Origin: Hyphomonas neptunium ATCC 15444
Lineage (GTDB): Bacteria > Pseudomonadota > Alphaproteobacteria > Caulobacterales > Hyphomonadaceae
Direction: 5' to 3'
DNA: 64,000 bases
Assembly (NCBI RefSeq): GCF_000013025.1
Contig: NC_008358.1
Span: 186,001-250,000, forward strand
The position numbers were made by a program, and so were the translations under genes. Below, in pieces: positions 8,018 to 16,747 of this stretch. The notes under the pieces are model-generated. The model was not told where the DNA came from. It ran no database searches and was given only the letters and a program-made list of their open reading frames with translations. Position 1 is the stretch's first letter. Each line of letters opens with the position of its first letter.

Positions 8018-8538
8018 GTGGCGGCGGATCTCAGATCTTCAAGGAGGGCCTGAACATGCGGCGCCAGCGGCGGGCTGTCCAGCGTGACGCCGAGCGCTTC
8101 CATCGCCATGTCTGCCGTTACGCGCAGCTTCTTGCGGCCGGTGAGGCGGGCGATCATCGTGCTTTCGGCATGGACGCGGCCGCCGGAGAGGAAGGTGTGC
8201 TGGAAGACGAGACGCGTATCTTCCCAGCCGATGAGGCGGGTGTGGACTTCGAATTTCTGCGGATAGCGCAGCATGCGCAGATAGGCGAAGGATTCGTACT
8301 GGATGACCGGCAGCCAGCCGCGCTTGCGGAAGGCCTTCAGGGCGCCGGTGCGGCCCATATAGTTCATGATCGCCAGATCGGTGAACGAGGAATAGCGCGA
8401 ATTGGTCATGTGGCCCATCGGGTCCTGGTCGCCGAGCCAGACGGCGGAGCGGACGATGTGCAGGTCCATAAGACTCGTGTGCACGCGGCTGAAGAAAGCC
8501 GGCAGGAAGATTCGAAGGAACCGGAAGAAAAGGTTCAT
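8014..8538 (-). CDS. Thioesterase-like hotdog-fold protein (THEM6-type)
   Basis: A 174-residue protein with a hydrophobic N-terminus (LFFRFLRIFLPAFF, possible membrane anchor) and a hotdog core containing DQDPMGHMTNSRYSSFTD near residues 36-53, the pattern of 4HBT-type acyl-CoA thioesterases and THEM6-like proteins. It probably acts on acyl thioesters, but no activity can be assigned. It is the first gene of the operon with the nucleoside hydrolase and ribokinase, an arrangement whose logic is not obvious. Confidence 0.7.
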   Translation of the reverse strand: MNLFFRFLRIFLPAFFSRVHTSLMDLHIVRSAVWLGDQDPMGHMTNSRYSSFTDLAIMNYMGRTGALKAFRKRGWLPVIQYESFAYLRMLRYPQKFEVHTRLIGWEDTRLVFQHTFLSGGRVHAESTMIARLTGRKKLRVTADMAMEALGVTLDSPPLAPHVQALLEDLRSAAT

Positions 8539-8674
8539 GGCAGACGCACTCTACGCAAGGCGATGTTCACAAGCCCCTAATGGCGCCGCGCGGCACATTC
8601 TGGACGGGCATGTCTATGCGAAGCCCGTGCCGGAAAGGCAAGGCGGGCGTGAGGCCGGGGCGGACAGGCGGTGT

Positions 8675-11600
8675 TTACTCTGCCGGATGCGGCGCGGGCG
8701 CGACTTGCGCGGTTTCTTCCTCGAGCCGGCGGGTGACATCCCCCGGTGAGCCGGTGCGGCGGGCCAGAAGGGTGTACGCCGTTGGCACAACGATCAGCGC
8801 GACGGTGACCGCGGCGAGCGAGCCAAAGAGGATCACCGCGCCGATGGCGATGCGGGTTTCGGCGCCCGCGCCGCTGGTGATGATCAGAGGCAGCGCGCCG
8901 GCCGCCGTGGTGAGGCCGGTCATCAGGATCGGGCGCAGACGGGCGAGGGCGGCTTCCTTGAGGGCGGTATCGAAATCCTTGCCCTCATCGCGGAGCTGGT
9001 TGGCAAATTCGACGATCAGGATGCCGTTCTTGGCCGCGATGCCGATCAGCATGATGAGGCCGATCTGGGTATAGATGTTGAGGGTCTGCCCGGTGAGCCA
9101 GAGGCCGAGGAGGCCGCCCGCCAGGGTGGCGGGCACCGACAGCATGATGACGAGCGGGTGTATCCAGCTTTCAAACTGCGCGGCGAGCACGAGGAAGACG
9201 ATCAGCAGGCCGATCACGAAGACGAAGGCGATCGACGCCCCGGCGGAGCGGAATTCGAGGGACTGGCCCTTGAAGTCGATCGAGGCTTCGGTGGGCAGCA
9301 CGTCGCGGGCGATGCGTTCCATGCCGTCGAGCGCGGTGCCCAGGGTCACGCCGGGGGCGAGGTCGGCATCGATGGTGATGGCGCGCACGCGGTTGTAGCG
9401 GTTGAGCGTCGGGCTGTCGGCGAAGGGCTGCAATGTGACGATGCTGGAGAGGGGGATCAGCTCACCCGACCGGGTGGAGCGGACATAGATGTTCTGCACA
9501 TCGGTGGGGGTGTTCTGCTCGGAGCGGATACCTTCCAGGATGACATCATACTCTTCGCCATTGTCGATATAGGTGGTGACGCGGCGCGAGCCGAGCATGG
9601 TTTCCAGCGTCGAGCCAATTTCGGCGACGGTCACGCCGAGGTCGGCCGCGCGCTCGTAATTGATCTGGATACGGTATTGCGGCTGGGTTTCCTTGTAATC
9701 CCAGTCGATGTCGACGATGCCGGGATTGTCGGCTTCGAGGGCGGCAAGGAAATCATCCCGCCAGACGACGAGTTCTTCATAGGACGGTCCGCCGATGACG
9801 AACTGGACCGGCTTGCCGCCGCCGCCCGCAAGGCCCTGGCGCATCATCGCAAAGCCGCGGATGCCGGGCAGGTCAGAGAGCTTGCCGTTGATTTCGTTGA
9901 TGATGTCGTCAGCCGGGCGGCGTTCGTCCCAGTCCGACAGAACGGCGACGACGTTGCCCTGATTGTAACCGCCACCCCAGCCGGGCGCGCGGATGAGCAG
10001 GCGGCTGATCTCGCCGGACTCTGTGTAAGGCATGAGGCGGCGCTCAATCTCGTCGAGATAGCGCTCCATATATTCAAACGAGGCGCCTTCCGGGCCACGG
10101 ATCGACATGAAGAAGCCGCCACGATCCTCGCGGGGAGCGTATTCGCTGTCGAGGTCCTGGAAGATGAACCAGCTGCCGACCATGATGGCGAGGGTGGCCA
10201 GGGCGATGGCAAGGGGGCGCCGGACGAGGAAATCGAAGACATGGCCATAGCCGCCCCGGACCTTGTCGACCGTCTTGTCGATGCCCTGGATGAAGCCGGA
10301 GAGGGGGCCTGAGCGGGACTCGGCATGCGGCTTGAGGATTTTCGATGCCAGCATCGGTGACAGGGTAAGGGCGACGAAACTCGAGAAGGCAACGGCGGCG
10401 GCGATTGTCACGGCAAATTCCGTGAACAGACGGCCGGTATTACCCTCCATCAGCGTGATGGGGATGAACACGGCCATAAGGACCATGGTGGTCGCGATAA
10501 CCGCGAAGCCTACCTGCCGGGCACCGTTGAAGGCGGCCACGAGGGGCGACTCGTGTTCTTCCTGCATGCGGCGGTGGATGTTTTCCAGCACGACGATGGC
10601 GTCGTCCACGAGCAGGCCGATGGCGAGCACGAGCGCGAGCAGGGTGAGAAGGTTCAGCGTGAAGCCGAGGGCATAGAGGACGATGAATGTGGCGATGACC
10701 GAAACAGGCACGGTGATGGCCGGGATGATGGTTGTGCGGAAGCTGCCAAGGAAAAGGAAGATGACCAGCGTCACCAGGACAACGGCGATGGCCAGGGTGG
10801 TCCAGACTTCGCGGATCGAGGCTTCGATAAAGACCGAGCTGTCGAAGGAGAGATAAAGTTGCATGCCCTCAGGCAGGGTGGTGTTGAGTTCTGCGGCGAG
10901 CGCCTTGGCCCCTTTGGCGACGTCAACGGTGTTGGCAGTCGACTGTTTGACGATGCCGAGACCAACCATGGGTTCGCCATTGCCGCGGAACATCGTCCGG
11001 TCGTCCACGGTGCCGCGTTCGACACGGGCGATGTCGCCAAGGCGGACGAGATAGCCTTCGCCTTCGGCAATCACGAGGCCGGCGAAGTCGTCTGCGTCCT
11101 GGAACGAGCGGTCTATCCGGAGCGTGTAGGCCACCGCGCCGGATTCAAGCGTGCCGGCAGGGGCCTCGACATTCTCGGCGCGCAGGGCGCGTTCGACATC
11201 GCCTGCCGTGAGGCCGCGGGCCGCCATGGCGCGCCGGTCGAGCCAGACGCGCATTGCGTAATCGCGCGAACCGCCGATCTGGATACGGGCAACGCCATCA
11301 ATCGCCGAAAACCGGTCAACCAGGAACCGGTTGGCATAGTCCGTGAGTTCCGGTGTCGTCATCTCCTGACTGGCGAAGTTCAGCCAGAGAATGACATCAT
11401 CATCGGCGTCGGCCTTTTCGACTTCCGGCGCGTCGGCCTCGGGGGGCAGGCGGTCGGCGACGCTGGAGACACGGTCGCGCACGTCATTGGCGGCCGCGTC
11501 GATGTCGCGGTTGACGTTGAACTCGATGGAAATGTCTGAGCTTCCATCGCGCGAGCGGGAGTTGATGAAGCGGACGCCGCCGATACCGGCAATGCGTTCT

Positions 11601-11803
11601 TCAATGATCTGGGTAATGCGCGTTTCGACCACGGAGGCCGAGGCACCGGGATAGTTCACACTGATCGACACCACGGGCGGGTCGATGTCGGGAAATTCAC
11701 GCAGCGGCAGGCGCGAAAACGCCACCAGGCCGAACACGATCAGCAAAATCGACAGGACCGAAGCGAATACCGGGCGTTTTACCGATGTGTCCGACAGAAA
11801 CAT
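8675..11803 (-). CDS. RND efflux transporter permease subunit (HAE1/AcrB-like)
   Basis: A 1042-residue RND pump. The N-terminus (MFLSDTSVKRPVFASVL) gives membrane segment 1; two large periplasmic halves follow, with 12 predicted membrane segments overall. The proton-relay aspartate pair occurs in GLLVDDAIVVLENIH near residue 405, and the second half has the equivalent IGIAAKNGILIVEFANQL. It would export hydrophobic compounds across the envelope with the adaptor and outer membrane factor encoded just upstream; the adaptor stop is 4 bases from this start. Within HAE1 it resembles the MexF/MdtB-like branch rather than E. coli AcrB itself; substrates unknown. Confidence 0.92.
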   Translation of the reverse strand: MFLSDTSVKRPVFASVLSILLIVFGLVAFSRLPLREFPDIDPPVVSISVNYPGASASVVETRITQIIEERIAGIGGVRFINSRSRDGSSDISIEFNVNRDIDAAANDVRDRVSSVADRLPPEADAPEVEKADADDDVILWLNFASQEMTTPELTDYANRFLVDRFSAIDGVARIQIGGSRDYAMRVWLDRRAMAARGLTAGDVERALRAENVEAPAGTLESGAVAYTLRIDRSFQDADDFAGLVIAEGEGYLVRLGDIARVERGTVDDRTMFRGNGEPMVGLGIVKQSTANTVDVAKGAKALAAELNTTLPEGMQLYLSFDSSVFIEASIREVWTTLAIAVVLVTLVIFLFLGSFRTTIIPAITVPVSVIATFIVLYALGFTLNLLTLLALVLAIGLLVDDAIVVLENIHRRMQEEHESPLVAAFNGARQVGFAVIATTMVLMAVFIPITLMEGNTGRLFTEFAVTIAAAVAFSSFVALTLSPMLASKILKPHAESRSGPLSGFIQGIDKTVDKVRGGYGHVFDFLVRRPLAIALATLAIMVGSWFIFQDLDSEYAPREDRGGFFMSIRGPEGASFEYMERYLDEIERRLMPYTESGEISRLLIRAPGWGGGYNQGNVVAVLSDWDERRPADDIINEINGKLSDLPGIRGFAMMRQGLAGGGGKPVQFVIGGPSYEELVVWRDDFLAALEADNPGIVDIDWDYKETQPQYRIQINYERAADLGVTVAEIGSTLETMLGSRRVTTYIDNGEEYDVILEGIRSEQNTPTDVQNIYVRSTRSGELIPLSSIVTLQPFADSPTLNRYNRVRAITIDADLAPGVTLGTALDGMERIARDVLPTEASIDFKGQSLEFRSAGASIAFVFVIGLLIVFLVLAAQFESWIHPLVIMLSVPATLAGGLLGLWLTGQTLNIYTQIGLIMLIGIAAKNGILIVEFANQLRDEGKDFDTALKEAALARLRPILMTGLTTAAGALPLIITSGAGAETRIAIGAVILFGSLAAVTVALIVVPTAYTLLARRTGSPGDVTRRLEEETAQVAPAPHPAE

Positions 11804-11807
11804 CGGC

Positions 11808-12953
11808 TCAATCCAGGTTCACGGCTGGGCCACCCACAGAACCACTTCGCGCGGCGGGTTGGGGCTGGAGAATGCCTTCATCCACGATCACGACGGGGGC
11901 GCCTTCGCGGACGCGCAGGGCGCCTTCCGTGATTACCATCTGGCCGGCAGTGAGCCCGGAAACCACTTCAACCCGGCCTTCATGGCGCAGGCCGGGTTCG
12001 ATCTTCACGCGGCGGGCAACGGTTTGCGCGCCGTCTTTCTCTGCAATCCAGACAAAGGTTTCTGGGCCACGCGGCTGCAGCGCGACTTCGGGGACAGACA
12101 TCGCCCGGCGCGGGGCCGCTTCCAGAGTGACCGACATATACATGCCGGCCTTGAGGATCGCCGACGGGTTCGGAACATTTGCGCGCACACGGACGGAGCG
12201 GGTGATGGGGTCGATGGCGTTGTCGATGGAATCCACAGTGCCGTTGAAAACCTGGCCGGGCAGGTCGTCGCTGGATGCCTGAATTTCGAGGCCGGGGCGA
12301 AGCACGCGCAGGAAAGTGGACGGCACGGCAAATTCAAGGCGCATGACGCTGTCATCGATCAGGGTGGCGACGACATCGCCGGGGCCGACGAGCGAACCGA
12401 CGCTGACACGGCGAAAGCCGAGAACGCCGTCGAACGGGGCAACCAGAACGCGGTCGCGCTGGCGCGACTGAACGGCGCGCAGCTGGGCCGCAGCAGCGTT
12501 GACATTCCGGCGGGCCATGTCGAGTTCAGATGTCGAGACGGCGCCTTGCTTTGCCAGCGGTTCGACGCGGGCCAGATCCTGCTCGGCCTGGGCAAGGTCA
12601 GCTTCGGCGGACTCGACAAGGGCAACCTGCTCGCGCTGGGCCAGAGACAGGAGGGTCTTGCCCTTCTTCACGCGGTCCCCGTCATTGAAATAAACGGCCG
12701 TGACGCGGTCTGACGCGGTCAGGGTCAGGGCTGCCATCTCATTGGGTTCCAGTGTGCCGATTGCTTCGACACGGCTGGCGAAGACCTGTTCGCGGATAGG
12801 TTCGGCAAAAACGCTGCTGGGCGGGGGCGCGCGACCGGCGCCGGCCGGGCCGCCGCCACGCTGCTGGGTCAGGGCAGGGGCCGCAATCAGGATTGCGGCC
12901 ACAAGCGCCACGCCGGCGGCTTTGAATATGTTAGGTCGGCTAAGCGTCAGCAT
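11808..12953 (-). CDS. RND efflux periplasmic adaptor subunit (membrane fusion protein)
   Basis: A 381-residue adaptor. An uncleaved or cleaved N-terminal hydrophobic segment (about 10-29) precedes a linker and a beta-barrel/lipoyl arrangement: LNEMAALT-like barrel start, DRVKKGKTLLSLAQ first lipoyl half, an alpha-hairpin (about 105-165, SAEADLAQAEQDLARVE), then APFDGVLGFR second lipoyl half. It links the inner membrane pump to the outer membrane factor. It is the middle gene of a three-gene operon with a 9-base gap on the upstream side and 4 on the downstream side. Confidence 0.9.
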   Translation of the reverse strand: MLTLSRPNIFKAAGVALVAAILIAAPALTQQRGGGPAGAGRAPPPSSVFAEPIREQVFASRVEAIGTLEPNEMAALTLTASDRVTAVYFNDGDRVKKGKTLLSLAQREQVALVESAEADLAQAEQDLARVEPLAKQGAVSTSELDMARRNVNAAAAQLRAVQSRQRDRVLVAPFDGVLGFRRVSVGSLVGPGDVVATLIDDSVMRLEFAVPSTFLRVLRPGLEIQASSDDLPGQVFNGTVDSIDNAIDPITRSVRVRANVPNPSAILKAGMYMSVTLEAAPRRAMSVPEVALQPRGPETFVWIAEKDGAQTVARRVKIEPGLRHEGRVEVVSGLTAGQMVITEGALRVREGAPVVIVDEGILQPQPAARSGSVGGPAVNLD

Positions 12954-12962
12954 CGGATTTTC

Positions 12963-14402
12963 CTATCCCGCCCGGTAGGCGGCGAGTTCTTCGTCGGTCC
13001 AGATACCGCCCAGGCTTCTGTAAGCGCGGACGGCGCGCCGGGCGGTTTCTGCCCGGTTGACCGCGAGGCGGTCTTCCGCGTCGAGCAGCGAGCGCTGCGC
13101 GTCGAGGACATTAAGGTAGCTATCGAGCCCTTCCCGGTATCTCAGGCGGGCAAGGTCGAGCGCCCGGCGGGCCGAAGCAAGGGCCGCTTCCAGATCAGCA
13201 GTACGGCGGTTTTCCGATGCCAGATCTGTCAGCGCTGTTTCAGCATCTGCCAAAGCATCGAGCACTGTTGACTGATAATTTGCGATGATCTGGCCGGTAC
13301 GCGCATCGGTGGCGTCAATATTAGCATAGACGCCGCGCAGGTCGGGACCGGCCCAGGTGATGGCGGGGCCAAAGTCGAAGCCGAGGCTCTCATCGCTGAC
13401 GGCTACCCCGGTATTGCGGACGAGGCCGAGAAGATTTGCATTCAGCGTAATGCGCGGGAAGAGGTCAGCGCGGGCCACTTCCCCGAGGGCGAGGGCGGCG
13501 CCTACCTGGGCTTCGGCTGCGCGAATGTCGGGCCGGCGGCGCAGGAGATCTTCCGGTGTGCCTGCTGTCATCGGGGCCTCAAGGGCCGGGATCAGGCCGG
13601 GCGAGGCCGTGAGCTGCTGGAGGAGGGCGTCTGCCGAGCTTGCCGGCGCTGCGGTCAGCGCCGCAAGGCGGCTGATGGCTGCTTCGCGGTCGGCTTCGTA
13701 CACCGGGAGGCTGGCCAATGTGGTGCGGTAAAGGGTTTCGGCCTGCTCGATATCGAGCTGTGTGGCGCGGCCATTGTCAAAAAGGGTGCGGACGAGTTCG
13801 AGTCCTTCCACCTGGGTCTGCGCGTTGCGGCGGCCGACTTCGAGGCGCGCCTCGGCGCCGCGCAGGTTGATGTAGGCAAGGGCCGTTTCGGAGGCGAGCG
13901 TGACGGCAATATCCCGCCGCAGCTCGCGGGCGGTGGCTGCGTCATAGCGGGCCGCTTCCACCAGGGCGGCAATGCGGCCGAACGCGTCGAATTCCCAGCT
14001 GGCCGCCAGGGTGCCGGTTGCGCTGACATTCAGACGGTCGGCGGACGTGCCGGTGGGGCGGCCTGCCGTGATGCCCGCGCGGGTGGAGGCCGTGGGGCTG
14101 GCGCCCAGCAGGGCCAGGCGCAGGGCCGCTTCGGCCTCAGCCACCGAAAAGTCTGCCCCCCGCAGGGCGGGGGAGGCTTGAAGGGTTGTGTTAACCAGGC
14201 TGGCGAGGACGGGGTCGCTGAAGCCGGCCCACCATTCGGAGGAAACAGGATCGGAACTGGCGCCGGCCCGGAAGGCGTCTCCAACGGCAGGGGCGGCTTC
14301 AGCCACCGGCCGGTCCGGCACCGAGGCGCAGCCAGCGATCATCAACACGACCACCGCTCCGCCAGACAGGCGTGCGTACCGGGAGACCCATTTCTCAGAC
14401 AT
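12963..14402 (-). CDS. Efflux outer membrane lipoprotein, OprM/NodT family
   Basis: A 479-residue outer membrane factor with a lipoprotein signal (GAVVVLMIAGC, lipid on the Cys) and the two repeated TolC-type helical/barrel halves; the NodT-family motifs RRRPDIRAAE and LGSV-like DALADAETAL are visible. It forms the outer channel of the tripartite RND pump. The ATG at 14402 has GGAAAAAG close upstream; an in-frame TTG at 14438 would add 12 residues before the signal peptide and is less likely. Being first in the operon, its promoter should lie in 14403-14682, shared with the divergent antiporter. Confidence 0.9.
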   Translation of the reverse strand: MSEKWVSRYARLSGGAVVVLMIAGCASVPDRPVAEAAPAVGDAFRAGASSDPVSSEWWAGFSDPVLASLVNTTLQASPALRGADFSVAEAEAALRLALLGASPTASTRAGITAGRPTGTSADRLNVSATGTLAASWEFDAFGRIAALVEAARYDAATARELRRDIAVTLASETALAYINLRGAEARLEVGRRNAQTQVEGLELVRTLFDNGRATQLDIEQAETLYRTTLASLPVYEADREAAISRLAALTAAPASSADALLQQLTASPGLIPALEAPMTAGTPEDLLRRRPDIRAAEAQVGAALALGEVARADLFPRITLNANLLGLVRNTGVAVSDESLGFDFGPAITWAGPDLRGVYANIDATDARTGQIIANYQSTVLDALADAETALTDLASENRRTADLEAALASARRALDLARLRYREGLDSYLNVLDAQRSLLDAEDRLAVNRAETARRAVRAYRSLGGIWTDEELAAYRAG

Positions 14403-14682
14403 CTTTTTCCGAACTAGACGAAGAACCTTACCGATCAAGTCAACGCAGTGCAGTTTGCAGTTAACCCGCCGTGCGCTTCCTTAAACGATTGAGATCAAAG
14501 ATTCCGTCTAAGCATCTCTCACGTTTTCGTGATCTTTTTGCACATGCGAAAAGCAAAGCGTAACCCGGCAGCGGAATTTTCCCGTCGCCTCTGGCGCCTT
14601 GGCGCCATAGACCCTAGCTACGGGCCTGTCAGTCACATATCATTTTTTCTCCCACCGCGACAGAGACGAGGAGGTCCGGACA

Positions 14683-16539
14683 CTGTTCGAGTCTGTAAAT
14701 ATCGCCATCCTGATCGGCTCGGCCCTTGTGGCCCTGGCTGCATTGACGAGCCTCGTATCACAGCGCTTTGGCGCGCCGTTGCTGCTCGTATTCCTCGGGA
14801 TCGGCCTGTTGGCAGGCGAAGACGGACTTCTGGGCATCCAGTTTGACAGCGGCTCGGCCGCTTACTTCATCGGGTCACTGGCGCTGGCGATCATCCTGTT
14901 TGACAGCGGGTTCGAGACGCCGATGCGCAGCTATAAGGTGGCGGCAGCGCCGGCGCTGAGTCTGGCGACGTTCGGGGTGGTCCTGACAGCGGGTCTGACG
15001 GGTGTGGCGGCGCACTTCCTGTTCGGGGTTGGCTGGCTGGAGGCGTTCCTGCTGGGCTCGATCGTGGCGTCGACGGATGCGGCGGCGGTCTTCTTCCTGC
15101 TGAGGGCAGGGGGGATCAGGCTGAGGGAGAAGGTCGGCTCCACCCTGGAGATCGAGTCCGGGGCGAACGATCCGATGGCGATCTTTCTCACCATCCTGCT
15201 GATCGAGCTGATTGTGGCAGATGCGGGCACCGACGCGCTGTTCGGCTTTGAAGTGCTGATGACCTTCGTGCAGCAGATGGGCCTGGGCATCCTGTTTGGC
15301 ATCGTCGGCGGCTTTGGAATCTCGTGGTTCCTGCACAAGCTCGTCAATGTCGATCCGGGGCTGTATCCGATTTCCGGTCTGGCAGCGGCGCTGGTTGTCT
15401 TCTCGGTCTGCGCGCTTCTGGGGGGCAGCGGGTTTCTGGCAGCCTATGTGGCCGGCGTGGTCGCGGGTAACCGGAAGGTCAAATTTGCTCATCGGCTCCG
15501 GCGGTTCCAGGTGGGGATGACCTGGCTTGCGCAGATCGGGATGTTTCTGGCGCTGGGCCTTCTGGCCACCCCGTCCGAGTTTCCGCGCATTCTCGTTCCG
15601 GCGCTCATATTGGCGGGCGTTCTTATCTTCGTGGCCCGGCCGCTGGCGGTATGGCTGTGCTTGCTGCCCTTCGATTTCAGGTCGCGGGAGACCCTGTTTA
15701 CGGGCTGGGTTGGTTTGCGCGGGGCAGTTTCGATCCTGCTGGCGATCCTGCCAGGCCTGGCGGGCATCGAGAATGGCAGTTTCTATTTCAACGTCGTGTT
15801 CGTGATGGTGCTGGTGTCGCTGCTGGTGCAGGGCTGGACCATCCAGCCTGCGGCAAAGCTGCTGAAGATGAGCCTGCCCTCCGAGCAGGGGCTGGTGGAC
15901 CGGGTGGAGCTGGAGCTGCGCGGGGCAACCGAGATGGAGCTCGTCGGTTACAAGATCCATCCCGACAGCGCGATTGCCAAGGGCGAGCGCGTGCCCCGCT
16001 GGGCGCGGCCGGTGATGGTGATCCGGGACGGGCTTTCCTATTCGGTCCACACGATCGGCCCGCTGCAGGCCAATGACCAGGTGTATCTCTTCGCCTCTGC
16101 CCGGCGTGTGCGCCTGCTGGACCAGATTTATGCCAGCCCCTGGGATGAAATGACGGTCGAATCCGACATCCAGTTTCGCGTCAAGGGCGCGACGAAGATG
16201 TCCGATCTGGTGCGCCAGTATGGGCTGGAAGGGATCGATACAAGCGACGCGGTCACGGCCAGCCAGTTCCTCGACCGGTCGTTCGATGGAAAGCCGGTGC
16301 TGGGAGACCGTGTCACAATCGGGGACGTGGACATTGTCGTTTGCGCGCTTGATGACGCCGGCGGCGTGGGCACGGTCGGCATTGTCATCGGCGAAGAGGA
16401 CCCTGGCGCCGGTGCGCTGATGGCAGACCTTGTGCGCCGGGGCGGGGCGCGAATCGCGGGTCTTGTCCGCAGACCAAAGCCCATATCAGCCGGGCCGGCC
16501 GAGAGCGCGCCGGCAAAGGATATTGGCGACCAGGCGTGA
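14683..16539 (+). CDS. Potassium/proton antiporter of the CPA1/NhaP2 (CvrA) type
   Basis: A protein of about 618 residues with some 12-13 membrane segments (LVSQRFGAPLLLVFLGIGLLAGEDG in the first part, the transport-core ASTDAAAVFFLLR and ESGANDPMAIF motifs), then a cytoplasmic TrkA-C-like domain (about 415-490) and a further regulatory tail. This is the NhaP2/CvrA architecture, exchanging K+ (or Na+) for protons. An in-frame GTG at 14728 would cut membrane segment 1. The only start that restores it is CTG at 14683, with GAGGAGG 8 bases upstream, so I place the start there despite the rare codon. Confidence 0.85.
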   Translation: MFESVNIAILIGSALVALAALTSLVSQRFGAPLLLVFLGIGLLAGEDGLLGIQFDSGSAAYFIGSLALAIILFDSGFETPMRSYKVAAAPALSLATFGVVLTAGLTGVAAHFLFGVGWLEAFLLGSIVASTDAAAVFFLLRAGGIRLREKVGSTLEIESGANDPMAIFLTILLIELIVADAGTDALFGFEVLMTFVQQMGLGILFGIVGGFGISWFLHKLVNVDPGLYPISGLAAALVVFSVCALLGGSGFLAAYVAGVVAGNRKVKFAHRLRRFQVGMTWLAQIGMFLALGLLATPSEFPRILVPALILAGVLIFVARPLAVWLCLLPFDFRSRETLFTGWVGLRGAVSILLAILPGLAGIENGSFYFNVVFVMVLVSLLVQGWTIQPAAKLLKMSLPSEQGLVDRVELELRGATEMELVGYKIHPDSAIAKGERVPRWARPVMVIRDGLSYSVHTIGPLQANDQVYLFASARRVRLLDQIYASPWDEMTVESDIQFRVKGATKMSDLVRQYGLEGIDTSDAVTASQFLDRSFDGKPVLGDRVTIGDVDIVVCALDDAGGVGTVGIVIGEEDPGAGALMADLVRRGGARIAGLVRRPKPISAGPAESAPAKDIGDQA

Positions 16540-16602
16540 GGGCCGGACTGTCAGATAACTGTCATGTTTGGTGTCCGTACGAACTAAGTATATTCTAAAA
16601 AA

Positions 16603-16643
16603 GATACATTATTTTGTATCTCCGTGGCTGTGTAGACACGGCC
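16603..16643 (+). promoter_or_regulatory. Paired stem-loops in the leader of the TonB receptor gene
   Basis: GATACA/TGTATC (16603-16608, 16615-16620) with a 6-base AT loop, followed by GGCTGTGT/ACACGGCC (16626-16633, 16636-16643, one G-U pair). They lie about 105 bases before the receptor ATG. No T-run follows the second stem. They may shape the mRNA leader or bind a regulator; function is not known. Confidence 0.3.
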
Positions 16644-16747
16644 GCTGATCTATTTTGAGCCTGCAACAATAACTACGCAAAACTGTCGCAAGTCTGAGAC
16701 ACTCCCCTGTTACCCGCCGCTTCAAATTCCAGCGGAAGGGTTTCCCA

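Noticed and set aside
9158-10312. 384-codon plus-strand open frame inside the RND pump gene
   Set aside because: It is a GC-rich antisense shadow of the minus-strand RND gene, with His/Asp/Gly-rich composition and no family features. The same holds for 10553-11539.
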